A DNA stretch of 64,000 bases from JAADHX01 sp964569385. Its GTDB lineage: Bacteria; Actinomycetota; Acidimicrobiia; Acidimicrobiales; Poriferisodalaceae. How positions within the stretch are numbered: the stretch's first letter is position 1; every line of letters starts with the position of its first letter. A model generated the notes under the pieces. That model worked only from the letters and a program-made list of their open reading frames with translations, made no database searches and was not told the DNA's origin. Shown here piece after piece: positions 51,011-59,077 of the stretch. A program made the translations under genes and the position numbers. Where the stretch lies: NCBI GenBank assembly GCA_964569385.1, contig CAZMUM010000020.1, forward strand, positions 1 through 64,000, read 5' to 3'.

Positions 51011-52554
51011 AAGCAACCGCCAAAGGTCCACCGGCGCTCATCTCGTCACGCACTGGTGGCCGTTTCGAGAGCGGCACCATTCACGTGATTGGCATCGCCC
51101 TCCTACTGGTGTCTGTCGGGATGCTTGTCTCGGCGCTTGTCGCATTCATCGATGGCGGCTCCGATCGAGGAACAGATGTGCGGGCCATGTTGGGATCGGC
51201 CGCAGTGTCAGCATCGATCGGGTTCGTGGCCTGGTGGAGCACCGCTGTGCCCAAGAGACAACGAGCCTCTATGGCATTTTCGGCCGTCACCTGGTCATGG
51301 GTGTCGGTTTCGCTTATAGGTGCTTTGCCCTTCCTGTTCTCGGGCACGTTCGATTGGGCTCATGCCGATAACGCGATCTTCGAATCTGTCTCGGGGTTTA
51401 CGACCACTGGCTCGACCGTGATCCAAGACCTCGACTCAGTGCCCAAGGGCGTCAGGTTCTTCAGGCAGATGACCCAGTGGTTTGGGGGGATGGGCCTGAT
51501 CGTTCTGGCGGTCGCGGTGCTACCGGCGTTGAAGGTTGGTGGTCTCGAACTGATCGCAGCCGAAACTCCTGGCCCGAGGCCGGATCGACTGACCCCGCAG
51601 GTACGCGAAACGGCCAGGCGCCTATGGCTGCTTTACGGAGCAGTTACGGTTGCTATAACTGTGGCGCTGATGCTGTTCGGCGGCATGGATCTATACGACG
51701 GTTTAGCACATGCTTTTACTACGGCCTCGACGGGAGGGTTCTCGCCCTATGGTGCCTCGGCGGGGTATTTCGATAGCGCTGCGGTCGAGATCGTGCTGAT
51801 CATCGGCATGCTCGTGTGCGGTGCAAGTTTTTCGTGGCACTGGCAAGCAGTACGAGGCAACCCTGGTGTGTATCTGCGGGTCAGTGAGTTCCGCGTATAC
51901 CTCGCGTTGTTTGTCGGTGCTACGGCCCTGCTGTTCGCGGTTAACAGCGAACTGGGCGATTCGGCTGGGCGCACCTTGAGAGATGCGGCATTTAACGTCG
52001 CTACGGTTCTCACCAGCACGGGTTTCGGAACCGCCGACTACACGGAATGGGGTCCGCCAGCTCAAGTATTGCTGCTGCTGATAATGATCCCCGCCGGTAC
52101 TACCGGTTCGACGTCTGGCGGAATCAAGACACTTAGGCTGCAGGTGATTGCCAAGTTTGCCGCACGCGAGGTATCTAGGGCCAGGCATCCCCGAGCCATT
52201 CGCACTATCCGGCTGGGAAACACTGTTGTTTCCGACGATGTTGTGAACCGAACCATTGGGTTCGTTCTGCTCTATCTTTGCGCCACCCTCGTCGGCGGAG
52301 CGTTGGTTACCGCACTGGGCGCCGATCCTGTAACCGGATTCTCAGCGGCCGTATCGGCCACCGGAAACATCGGGCCGGCGCTTGGTGACGCTGGCCCAGC
52401 ATCGACCTTCTTGGAACTACCGCGAGCGTCGAGGCCGGTTCTTATGTTCCTGATGCTGTTCGGCCGCCTCGAGGTCTTCCCGACCGTGCTTGCCATCGTC
52501 GGCCTCATGTCGCACCGAAAACGCATCCCGCTGCATCCCCTGCGCCCTCATTAG
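51007..52554 (+). CDS. trkH: TrkH-family potassium transporter, second of two
   Basis: This 515-aa membrane protein has the canonical TrkH pore loops: SVSGFTTTGSTVI, TTASTGGFSPYG, VLTSTGFGTADY and SATGNIGPALG, with FRQMTQWFGGMGLIVLAVAVLP after the first. The C-terminal MLFGRLEVFPTVLAI is typical. It is the more conventional of the two paralogs and is translationally coupled to the first. With TrkA it should import potassium; two different TrkH chains could form a heterodimer. Confidence 0.92.
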   Translation: MKATAKGPPALISSRTGGRFESGTIHVIGIALLLVSVGMLVSALVAFIDGGSDRGTDVRAMLGSAAVSASIGFVAWWSTAVPKRQRASMAFSAVTWSWVSVSLIGALPFLFSGTFDWAHADNAIFESVSGFTTTGSTVIQDLDSVPKGVRFFRQMTQWFGGMGLIVLAVAVLPALKVGGLELIAAETPGPRPDRLTPQVRETARRLWLLYGAVTVAITVALMLFGGMDLYDGLAHAFTTASTGGFSPYGASAGYFDSAAVEIVLIIGMLVCGASFSWHWQAVRGNPGVYLRVSEFRVYLALFVGATALLFAVNSELGDSAGRTLRDAAFNVATVLTSTGFGTADYTEWGPPAQVLLLLIMIPAGTTGSTSGGIKTLRLQVIAKFAAREVSRARHPRAIRTIRLGNTVVSDDVVNRTIGFVLLYLCATLVGGALVTALGADPVTGFSAAVSATGNIGPALGDAGPASTFLELPRASRPVLMFLMLFGRLEVFPTVLAIVGLMSHRKRIPLHPLRPH

Positions 52555-52606
52555 CCGCTTTGGGTGGTGTTTGGGTACCGTGGCGGTGGACGATTGGCAC
52601 CGAAAG

Positions 52607-53245
52607 TTAGGGGGCGAGGTTTAAGAAGTCGGCGTTGGTTAGCGGTACTGGAACACCGTCGGCGTCGAGTTGCTGGACTTCGCCCTCACCGTTGGCGACG
52701 GGCTGGAAGACTTCGTTTCGTTGGAAAAGGACACCAGAGACGCCTTCGAAGTCCATGCCGGTAAACACAAGTTGAGCGATGGCCTCAACACGAAGTTCGC
52801 CCTCGACGCCGAGGAATGAAGATGCCTCGGGGTCGAGATCATCGATGAAGTTGAGCACCAAAACGCTTCGATCACTGATCAACTCCCTCGTCTCAGCTAC
52901 TAGATCGGGGCCGAGGCGACTCTCGATGCTGAGTGCTCGTTCGTCCTCGTCCGGGCCGGCCAGGAGGGTGTCGATGAGCTGCTGAACGGTGATGTTGTCG
53001 GCTAGTTCCCGAGTACGAGGTGTGACGCGACCGTCAAGGATGAAGAACACCCGATGGAAACGTGCGCCTTCGGCGTCTGGCACGGTGGTCGAGGTGGTAG
53101 TGGTGGGGTTGAGGTCGAATTCGGCAGGTAGAGCGACAGGGATTGGATCGTCATCGATTGGTACACCGCACGCTCCGAGTAACAGGAGTCCGGCTATGAG
53201 AGTTGCACCAGCTCTGATCGACTTCGCTGCCCGGGAGCGGTTCAT
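52607..53245 (-). CDS. GerMN-domain lipoprotein at the LpqB position
   Basis: This 212-aa lipoprotein has the lipobox LLLLGAC (Cys26), a Thr-rich linker (TTTTSTTVPD) and a GerMN-like domain (about 65-185) with NITVQQLIDTLLAGPDEDER and VLNFIDDLDPEASSFLG. Its ATG overlaps the stop of the MtrB-like kinase gene (ATGA). In actinobacteria this position holds LpqB, a protein of about 580 aa with a GerMN domain and a beta-propeller; here the propeller is absent. It probably acts on the external part of the sensor kinase. Confidence 0.82.
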   Translation of the reverse strand: MNRSRAAKSIRAGATLIAGLLLLGACGVPIDDDPIPVALPAEFDLNPTTTTSTTVPDAEGARFHRVFFILDGRVTPRTRELADNITVQQLIDTLLAGPDEDERALSIESRLGPDLVAETRELISDRSVLVLNFIDDLDPEASSFLGVEGELRVEAIAQLVFTGMDFEGVSGVLFQRNEVFQPVANGEGEVQQLDADGVPVPLTNADFLNLAP

Positions 53246-54636
53246 TGTTCGCGGCTCCGTGGCAGTTCCACCACGAACCGAGCGCCTTGGTGCTCCGGTA
53301 CTTCCTCGACCCATACTCGGCCATGGTGCAGCCGCACATGTTCGGCTACTAGGGCCAGCCCGAGCCCGGCTCCACCACCGGTTCCGCGCCGGCGGGCCGC
53401 GACACCGCGGGCGAAACGGTCGAACACCAGGCGTCGTTCGTTCTCAGGGATTCCTGGCCCGGCATCGTCGATTGTCAGCCGAATGTGATCTTCGCTACCG
53501 CCAAGCACGATTCGGACCGGGCCATCAGCGTATTTGTCGGCGTTCTCCAACAGATTTGATACGACCTGAAACAGTCGTCGCTTGTCGCCGAGAATCACCG
53601 GACTATTGAGCGATTTCATGACTTGCACGTCGATGTCGACGTGACCCGTTGCGACCCGTACGTGCCTCAGAAGTTCGACGATGTCGATGGAGTCGAACGA
53701 AGCATCGATCGAACCGGCATCGGAACGTGAGATCTCGAGCAGGTCTTCGACGAGGCGTTGAAACCGGGTGACATCTTCTGACAACAACGACAAAGCAGCG
53801 CCTGAACGCTCGGACAGTTCGTCCTTCCTTGCGTCGAGAACGTCGACTGAGGCTCGTAGCGTCATTAGGGGTGATCTGAGCTCGTGGCTGACATCGCTGG
53901 CGAACCTGGCATCGCGTTCGATCCTGGTTTCGAGCGCGCTAGCCATGTCGTTGAACGATCCGACGAAGGCATCGAGGTCAGGGTCGCCGCGCTCGTCGAT
54001 ACGCGTGGCGAGGTCGCCAGCGGCGATCGACAAGGCCGCCTCGCTAACGGTTGCCAACGGGCGCAGCGCCCTACTGCTGGCCCATGCGCCAAGCAAAACC
54101 GCTATAACAGTGGCACCGATAGACGCCGCCGCGAGCGTTGTACGTAGTGATGACAGGTTGCTTTCGATCTCGCTTAGGGTCACTATTTCGAAGTAGCTGA
54201 CGGCAGTTTCGCCAACCTGAATTCCGATTGCCAGCGAGTGGTTGCCGTTACGCGAGTAGCGCATGCTGTACGCACCCTCACCGGTTGCGACCTGCTCAAT
54301 CAGTTCTGGGGGTAGGTCCTCTGAGGCCAAGCGGGGAGCGACCCACAGATTATCGTTGTCGGGGATGCGAGCTATAGGCGATCCGCCTGCAACCTGGGGA
54401 AGGTTGTCGAGGATGTCGCCGAACGAGGCACCCTCAGTTAACGACGCGGTGCGCACGAACGATGCGTTGTTGAAGAACTGTCGCTCGACGGCCTCGGCCC
54501 GCTGGTCGAGGCTCGTGGTGCGGGTAACGCTGTAAGCGGTGAGCGAAAGTAACGCTGACACGATCAGCCCGCCAAGACCAAAAGCAAAGGCGATTCGTGC
54601 ACGTAGCCCAAGCCCAAGTCGTAAGAAACTCAACAC
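53242..54636 (-). CDS. mtrB: Sensor histidine kinase, MtrB-like
   Basis: This 464-aa membrane kinase starts at GTG. It has two membrane helices (about 15-38 and 172-195) around an extracellular domain, a HAMP domain (ASSRALRPLATVSEAALSIAAGDLATRI), the phosphorylated His in FASDVSHELRSPL, and HATPase_c motifs NLLENADKYA, DDAGPGIP and GGGAGLGLALV. Genes before and after (MtrA, LpqB-like) define the MtrAB-LpqB system, which in mycobacteria links cell-wall state and division. It lies 24 bases after mtrA. Confidence 0.88.
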   Translation of the reverse strand: MLSFLRLGLGLRARIAFAFGLGGLIVSALLSLTAYSVTRTTSLDQRAEAVERQFFNNASFVRTASLTEGASFGDILDNLPQVAGGSPIARIPDNDNLWVAPRLASEDLPPELIEQVATGEGAYSMRYSRNGNHSLAIGIQVGETAVSYFEIVTLSEIESNLSSLRTTLAAASIGATVIAVLLGAWASSRALRPLATVSEAALSIAAGDLATRIDERGDPDLDAFVGSFNDMASALETRIERDARFASDVSHELRSPLMTLRASVDVLDARKDELSERSGAALSLLSEDVTRFQRLVEDLLEISRSDAGSIDASFDSIDIVELLRHVRVATGHVDIDVQVMKSLNSPVILGDKRRLFQVVSNLLENADKYADGPVRIVLGGSEDHIRLTIDDAGPGIPENERRLVFDRFARGVAARRRGTGGGAGLGLALVAEHVRLHHGRVWVEEVPEHQGARFVVELPRSREQ

Positions 54637-54660
54637 GTCAGAAGCTCAACATTGGTCAGC

Positions 54661-55341
54661 TCAGGACTGAATCTTGTACCCCATGCCGCGCACGGTGACT
54701 ACATGACGAGGGTGGGCCGGGTCGGCCTCAATCTTGGTGCGCAACCGGCGAACGTGAACATCGACCAGGCGACCATCGCCGAAATAGTCGTAACCCCAGA
54801 CCTTTTCGAGCAAGGTCTCCCGTGAGAACACTTTGCCTGGGCTCGACGCCAACTCACACAACAGGCGGAACTCGGTTTTGGTTAGGTGAACCTCTTCACC
54901 AGCTCGTTTGACAACTCCCTGCTCGGCGGCAATCTCAAGATCGCCGATGCGCACGGTGGACGCATCGGAGGTCACCGGACGGTTGCGGCGCAGAAGCGCT
55001 CGAATTCGGGCCGACAGTTCTTTCGGTGCGAACGGTTTTGTTAGATAGTCGTCGGCGCCGGCTTCGAGGCCAGCCACAACGTCATGGGTGTCGTCGCGAG
55101 CGGTGACCATGATGATGGGTACGTCGCTGTTTCGACGAAGGGTGCGGCATAACTCGAAGCCATCGATGCCAGGAAGCATGATGTCGATGAGCACCACGTC
55201 GGTTTCGCCGCGACTGAATTGCTCGATCGCAGACTCGCCGCTGTCGGCTTCATCGACCACCCAGCCCTCGTCTTCTAGAGCGAAGCGGACTGCTGTTCTG
55301 ATGCGTTCGTCGTCTTCGACGGTCAAGATGCGTGTACCCAC
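54661..55341 (-). CDS. mtrA: OmpR-family response regulator, MtrA-like
   Basis: This 226-aa regulator starts at GTG. The receiver holds the acidic pair EDDE, phospho-Asp in VVLIDIMLPGIDG and Lys in YLTKPFAPKEL. The winged-helix DNA-binding domain has LTKTEFRLLCELASSPGKVFSRETLLEKVWGYDYFGDGRLVDVHVRRLR-type sequence, close to MtrA. It heads the operon with the kinase and GerMN lipoprotein and probably controls wall-remodelling and division genes. Confidence 0.9.
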   Translation of the reverse strand: MGTRILTVEDDERIRTAVRFALEDEGWVVDEADSGESAIEQFSRGETDVVLIDIMLPGIDGFELCRTLRRNSDVPIIMVTARDDTHDVVAGLEAGADDYLTKPFAPKELSARIRALLRRNRPVTSDASTVRIGDLEIAAEQGVVKRAGEEVHLTKTEFRLLCELASSPGKVFSRETLLEKVWGYDYFGDGRLVDVHVRRLRTKIEADPAHPRHVVTVRGMGYKIQS

Positions 55342-55349
55342 AGATCAGA

Positions 55350-56180
55350 TCATGACCTATTTTGGGGTGTAGGGGTCGGCATACCCGCCTTTGACTCTGC
55401 TCGCGTGATCATCGAATCAAGCATCTCGAACACGGCTGGTCCCGATGCGAGCACGCGTTTGGCGCTCTCGTCATAGGTCGCGATACCACCGGCTTCTGAC
55501 ACGATCAGCATCCCCGCGGCGACATCCCAAGGGTGCGGGCCCGTTTCGTAGTAGCCGTCGACTCGGCCCGCGGCCAAGTGGCACAGGTCGAGGGCGGCTG
55601 ACCCGGCCCGGCGGATATCGCGCACGTTGGGCAGGATCTCCGCGAGAACTTGGCCTTGGCGGGCGCGAACATCGCGGTCGTATCCGAACCCAGTCGCCAG
55701 TAGGAGGACATCGGTCGAACTGACGTTGTTGACCTCTATTGGTTCGCCGTCAGCGAACGCGCCTCCGCCGAGTACAGCTGAGTACACAACATCGCTAGCG
55801 GTGTCGTGAACAACCGCAGCCACCGTGACGCCGTGGCTGCGTACCCCAATCGACGCTGCGTATTGAGGGAAGCCGTAGACGAAGTTGACGGTGCCGTCGA
55901 GCGGGTCGATGATCCACTCGACGCCCGATGTCCCGCGAACGTTGGTGCCCTCTTCGCCCAGAATTGCGTCGTGAGGGCGATGGTGCCTGATGCCTTCGAC
56001 GATTAGAGCTTCGCTGTCGCGGTCGACTTCGGTAACCGGATCGGTGGCGGTCGACTTGGAATCGACCACACCTGAGTTCCCTTGACGGTGACGGACAGCG
56101 GCCTGGGCAGCTAGGTCGACGGCAATCGTGAGCAAGTCTCTGACTGTCTGGGAGGTGTGATCGGGGTGGGGGTCGTTCAT
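55350..56180 (-). CDS. Inositol monophosphatase-family phosphatase
   Basis: This 276-aa magnesium-dependent phosphatase has the family metal-binding motifs ILGEEG, WIIDPLDGTVNFVYGFP and HPWDVAAGMLIVSEAGG. Substrates in the family include inositol phosphate, histidinol phosphate and NADP; the context does not decide. Inositol would fit the phosphatidylinositol mannoside chemistry suggested by the PimB-like enzyme elsewhere in the window. It ends up only 8 bases from the mtrA start on the same strand, so it may be the first gene of that operon. Confidence 0.87.
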   Translation of the reverse strand: MNDPHPDHTSQTVRDLLTIAVDLAAQAAVRHRQGNSGVVDSKSTATDPVTEVDRDSEALIVEGIRHHRPHDAILGEEGTNVRGTSGVEWIIDPLDGTVNFVYGFPQYAASIGVRSHGVTVAAVVHDTASDVVYSAVLGGGAFADGEPIEVNNVSSTDVLLLATGFGYDRDVRARQGQVLAEILPNVRDIRRAGSAALDLCHLAAGRVDGYYETGPHPWDVAAGMLIVSEAGGIATYDESAKRVLASGPAVFEMLDSMITRAESKAGMPTPTPQNRS

Positions 56181-56207
56181 TGGGCCTCGGTGGGAGGTTC
56201 TGTTGAT

Positions 56208-56585
56208 CTACCGACGGTGTCGGATCGACGCTTGCTGATTCCACTCGGCCATGGCTCGAAGGGTGAGCACCGCGATCACGGCCACACCGCCCGCGGCTAG
56301 AAGGGCCCCGGCTACCGCGCCGATTGTGGCCGGGGTACCACAGTCGCCGGTGCATTGAAGGTCGGTGACGGCCCAGCCAACAAGACCGCCGCACACACCA
56401 GCGACGATTACCGCGGCGAAGGCAAGAGCGCGGGCCAGCGTCGACGGAAGCGCGGTGGGGGCGAGGCTGGTATCAGGTAGTTGAACAGTGGCCAGATCGA
56501 CCGGTTCGACCACCGTTGGGTGCGAGGTTGGCGACTCTGTTGAAGGCGGTTCCATCGAAGGCAGTTCCATTGAAGGCGGTTCCAT
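56208..56585 (-). CDS. Small membrane protein with a short tandem peptide repeat
   Basis: This 125-aa protein begins with three near-identical units (MEPPS-MELPS-MEPPS), encoded by imperfect DNA repeats that continue upstream as related GGTTCCATNGAAGGC-like units. A polar stretch leads to two membrane helices (ALAFAAVIVAGVCGGLVGWAV and GAVAGALLAAGGVAVIAVLTL) joined by a loop with two Cys (LQCTGDC). The start could be any of the repeated ATGs. Function unknown. It lies just upstream of the phosphatase gene. Confidence 0.6.
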   Translation of the reverse strand: MEPPSMELPSMEPPSTESPTSHPTVVEPVDLATVQLPDTSLAPTALPSTLARALAFAAVIVAGVCGGLVGWAVTDLQCTGDCGTPATIGAVAGALLAAGGVAVIAVLTLRAMAEWNQQASIRHRR

Positions 56586-56697
56586 GTTGTGGATGTGTCG
56601 ATCGTATTGGGTCGCATCGTAGTGGGTTGCATCGTAATGGTCTGGCCGTATTGGATCTACTGGGGCAAACCGGCTGGGCGATGGCAGACTGAGCGTC

Positions 56698-57189
56698 GTG
56701 AAGCGATGGCAGGTTGCCGGAGGCGTCCTCGAACATGACGGCCGTGTGTTGCTGGTGGAGAACCAGCGACGCGGTGGCGCGTCAGACTGGAGCCCGCCTG
56801 GCGGCGTGGTCGATCCGGGCGAGACGTTGCTCAGCGCCCTCAGCCGCGAGGTCGTCGAGGAAACCGGGCTAACGGTAAGCGTCTGGGAACGCCACCTTTA
56901 CTGTGTCACCGTCGAGGCCCCCGACATGGAGTGGACGATGTCGGCCGACATCCACCTAGCAGCGTCGCATTCGGGCGAGATTGCCATCGATGATCCCGAC
57001 CAGATAGTCACCCAGGCTCGGTGGGTCGATCGGTCCGAGTCGGCCCAACTTATGGAAGCGTCGCCTCAATGGCTACGCGAGCCGTTCTCGGCGTGGGTCG
57101 ACGATCCATGGTCCACGGGCACCCGGAGGTTTCGATATCGGGTCACCGGAACCGACCGAGCGTCCTTCCGTGTCAACCGCACCGACTGA
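56698..57189 (+). CDS. Nudix hydrolase
   Basis: This 163-aa protein starts at GTG and carries a full Nudix box GGVVDPGETLLSALSREVVEET-G (residues about 36-58), with metal-binding Glu residues. The N-terminal strand WQVAGGVLEHDGRVLLVENQ is typical of MutT-like enzymes acting on nucleotide derivatives. It ends two bases before the DNA polymerase IV gene on the same strand, so a link to nucleotide-pool or DNA damage is plausible but unproven. Confidence 0.88.
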   Translation: MKRWQVAGGVLEHDGRVLLVENQRRGGASDWSPPGGVVDPGETLLSALSREVVEETGLTVSVWERHLYCVTVEAPDMEWTMSADIHLAASHSGEIAIDDPDQIVTQARWVDRSESAQLMEASPQWLREPFSAWVDDPWSTGTRRFRYRVTGTDRASFRVNRTD

Positions 57190-57191
57190 AC

Positions 57192-58562
57192 ATGGGTGGC
57201 CCCAGATCGCACCAGCCCGAGGCGGCGAGCATGCAACAGCGCGCCCACGAAGTAGGAGCAGACGAAAAGCGGCTGCGGGTTCTGCACCTCGACATCGATG
57301 CGTTCTTCGTCGCGGTTGAAGTACTTCGCGACCCGTCACTTCGTGGGCTTCCCGTCATCGTTGGCGGTACCGGCAAGCGGGGTGTCGTAGCCGCTGCTTC
57401 ATATGAGGCCAGGGCCTATGGCGTGCACTCGGCCATGCCCACAGCAATCGCTCGCAAGCGGTGTCCGAAGGCAATATTCCTTCACGGCGACCACGGCCGA
57501 TACGGCGAGGTTTCGGCCCAACTGCACGAGTTGTTTCGCACGGTTACACCCATCATCGAACCGATAGCGCTCGATGAGGCCTTTCTCGATATTGGGGGAG
57601 CGTTTCGGTTGTTCGGTGATGGCGCTGCCATCGCGACAACGCTCAGGAATCGAATCCTTGACGAGTTGGGCCTGGCCTCTTCGGTTGGCGTGGCTAGAAA
57701 CAAACTTTTGGCCAAGCTGGCGTCTGAGGCCGCCAAACCTAAAGCTAACCGAGGTGGTACTCGCCCCGGTCGGGGGGTAGTGGTCGTCGCTGTCGAAGAC
57801 GAGCTCGACTTTCTTCACGCGCACCCGATCCGTGGTCTCTGGGGTGTTGGGCCAAAGACTCATGAGCGGCTCGCGGCCATCGGTGTTCACACCATTGGAG
57901 ATTTAGCGAAGATTCCGGTCGATGCGTTGTGTACGACGCTCGGCCGAACGTCGGGGCGGCATCTGTCACAGCTTGCCATGGGGATCGATGACCGACCGGT
58001 CGTTTCTGGCCGTGGTGCCAAGTCGATTAGCCACGAGCAGACGTTTCCCACAGATCATCACGATCTCGATGCGCTTCACGGTGTCGTGGTACGTCTGGCC
58101 GACGCCGTGTCGACCCGAGTTCGAGCAGCATCGCTCGCGGCATCGACGGTGCAGATCAAGCTGCGGTTTGGCGACTTCCAGACCATCACAAGGTCGGTAA
58201 CACCCGAGGGCGAACTCACCACCGCTACACAGTTCATCAAGGCCGCGTCGGCCTTACTGAACGACCCGGAACTAGTTGCCGCGATCGAAGAACGAGGCGT
58301 CCGTCTCCTTGGGCTTGGTGCTGCCAACCTGGCTTCGCCTGTTGGCCTTCAGCTGAGCTTCGATGCCCAACTCGACGTGACGAGCAACGTCTCGTCGACT
58401 GTTAGGGGCGGCAGCGATGCCGACTGGGCCGAGGTCACCGAAACCCTCGATGACATCCGAGCCCGATTTGGGGACGCTGCCATTGGACCCGGCCGTCTGG
58501 TTAACACCCGAGAGCCTGGGCCAGGACGCGAACTCTGGGGACCAGAAGCCGACAAGCGATAG
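57192..58562 (+). CDS. dinB: DNA polymerase IV (Y-family)
   Basis: This 456-aa translesion polymerase has the catalytic motifs VLHLDIDAFFVAVE with the first Asp, and IEPIALDEAFLDIGG with Asp-Glu. SVGVARNKLLAKLASEAAKP, the helix-hairpin-helix GVGPKTHERLAAIGVHTIGDLAKI and a C-terminal little-finger domain follow. The C-terminus lacks a clear sliding-clamp-binding QLxLF motif, although GLQLSFDAQ lies near 400. An ATG 13 codons further in is an alternative start. It directly follows a Nudix gene. Confidence 0.92.
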   Translation: MGGPRSHQPEAASMQQRAHEVGADEKRLRVLHLDIDAFFVAVEVLRDPSLRGLPVIVGGTGKRGVVAAASYEARAYGVHSAMPTAIARKRCPKAIFLHGDHGRYGEVSAQLHELFRTVTPIIEPIALDEAFLDIGGAFRLFGDGAAIATTLRNRILDELGLASSVGVARNKLLAKLASEAAKPKANRGGTRPGRGVVVVAVEDELDFLHAHPIRGLWGVGPKTHERLAAIGVHTIGDLAKIPVDALCTTLGRTSGRHLSQLAMGIDDRPVVSGRGAKSISHEQTFPTDHHDLDALHGVVVRLADAVSTRVRAASLAASTVQIKLRFGDFQTITRSVTPEGELTTATQFIKAASALLNDPELVAAIEERGVRLLGLGAANLASPVGLQLSFDAQLDVTSNVSSTVRGGSDADWAEVTETLDDIRARFGDAAIGPGRLVNTREPGPGRELWGPEADKR

Positions 58563-58690
58563 TGGGAATCGGCGGAGCCCGCGCGTGGTTCTGACGTCTA
58601 GCTGTGACAGACTATTGATTCCAGCGTTGCTGTGACCGATTGATGAGGCATAATGTGTGCCGTCCGTGAACTGAACGAAGGGTTGGCTTA

Positions 58691-59077
58691 ATGCCGCTCT
58701 CTGAAAATGAACAACGGATCCTCCAGGAGATCGAACAGGACTTCTATGAGTCCGATCCCGACTTCGCCCGCGAAGTCGGCGAAACGACGTTGTATCGACA
58801 CTCCTGGCGCACCATCAAGTGGGCTCTTTTCGGAGTAGTTGTCGGCGTGGGCCTGCTGATAGCGGCCTTATCTTTTCACTTCGTGTTGTCGTTCGTCGGG
58901 TTCCTTCTCATATTTGGCTCGGTCATCATCATCGAACGCAATGCCCGCAAGCTGGGGCGGGCCGGTTTGGCTCAGGTCACCGGCAACATAAGGGCCACTA
59001 GCGTCCGCGACGTGGTCGGCGGCATTGGTGACAAGGCCCGTCAACGCCGCAACGACAAAGACGGCAAAGACTCTTAG
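58691..59077 (+). CDS. DUF3040 membrane protein
   Basis: This 128-aa actinobacterial protein starts with the family signature MPLSENEQRILQEIEQDF. It has two membrane helices (about 42-60 and 64-82) and a basic tail. DUF3040 genes are commonly found just before the mraZ/division cluster and after dinB; mraZ is not seen here. Its stop overlaps, tail to tail, the stop of the transglutaminase gene in the four bases TTAG. Confidence 0.88.
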   Translation: MPLSENEQRILQEIEQDFYESDPDFAREVGETTLYRHSWRTIKWALFGVVVGVGLLIAALSFHFVLSFVGFLLIFGSVIIIERNARKLGRAGLAQVTGNIRATSVRDVVGGIGDKARQRRNDKDGKDS

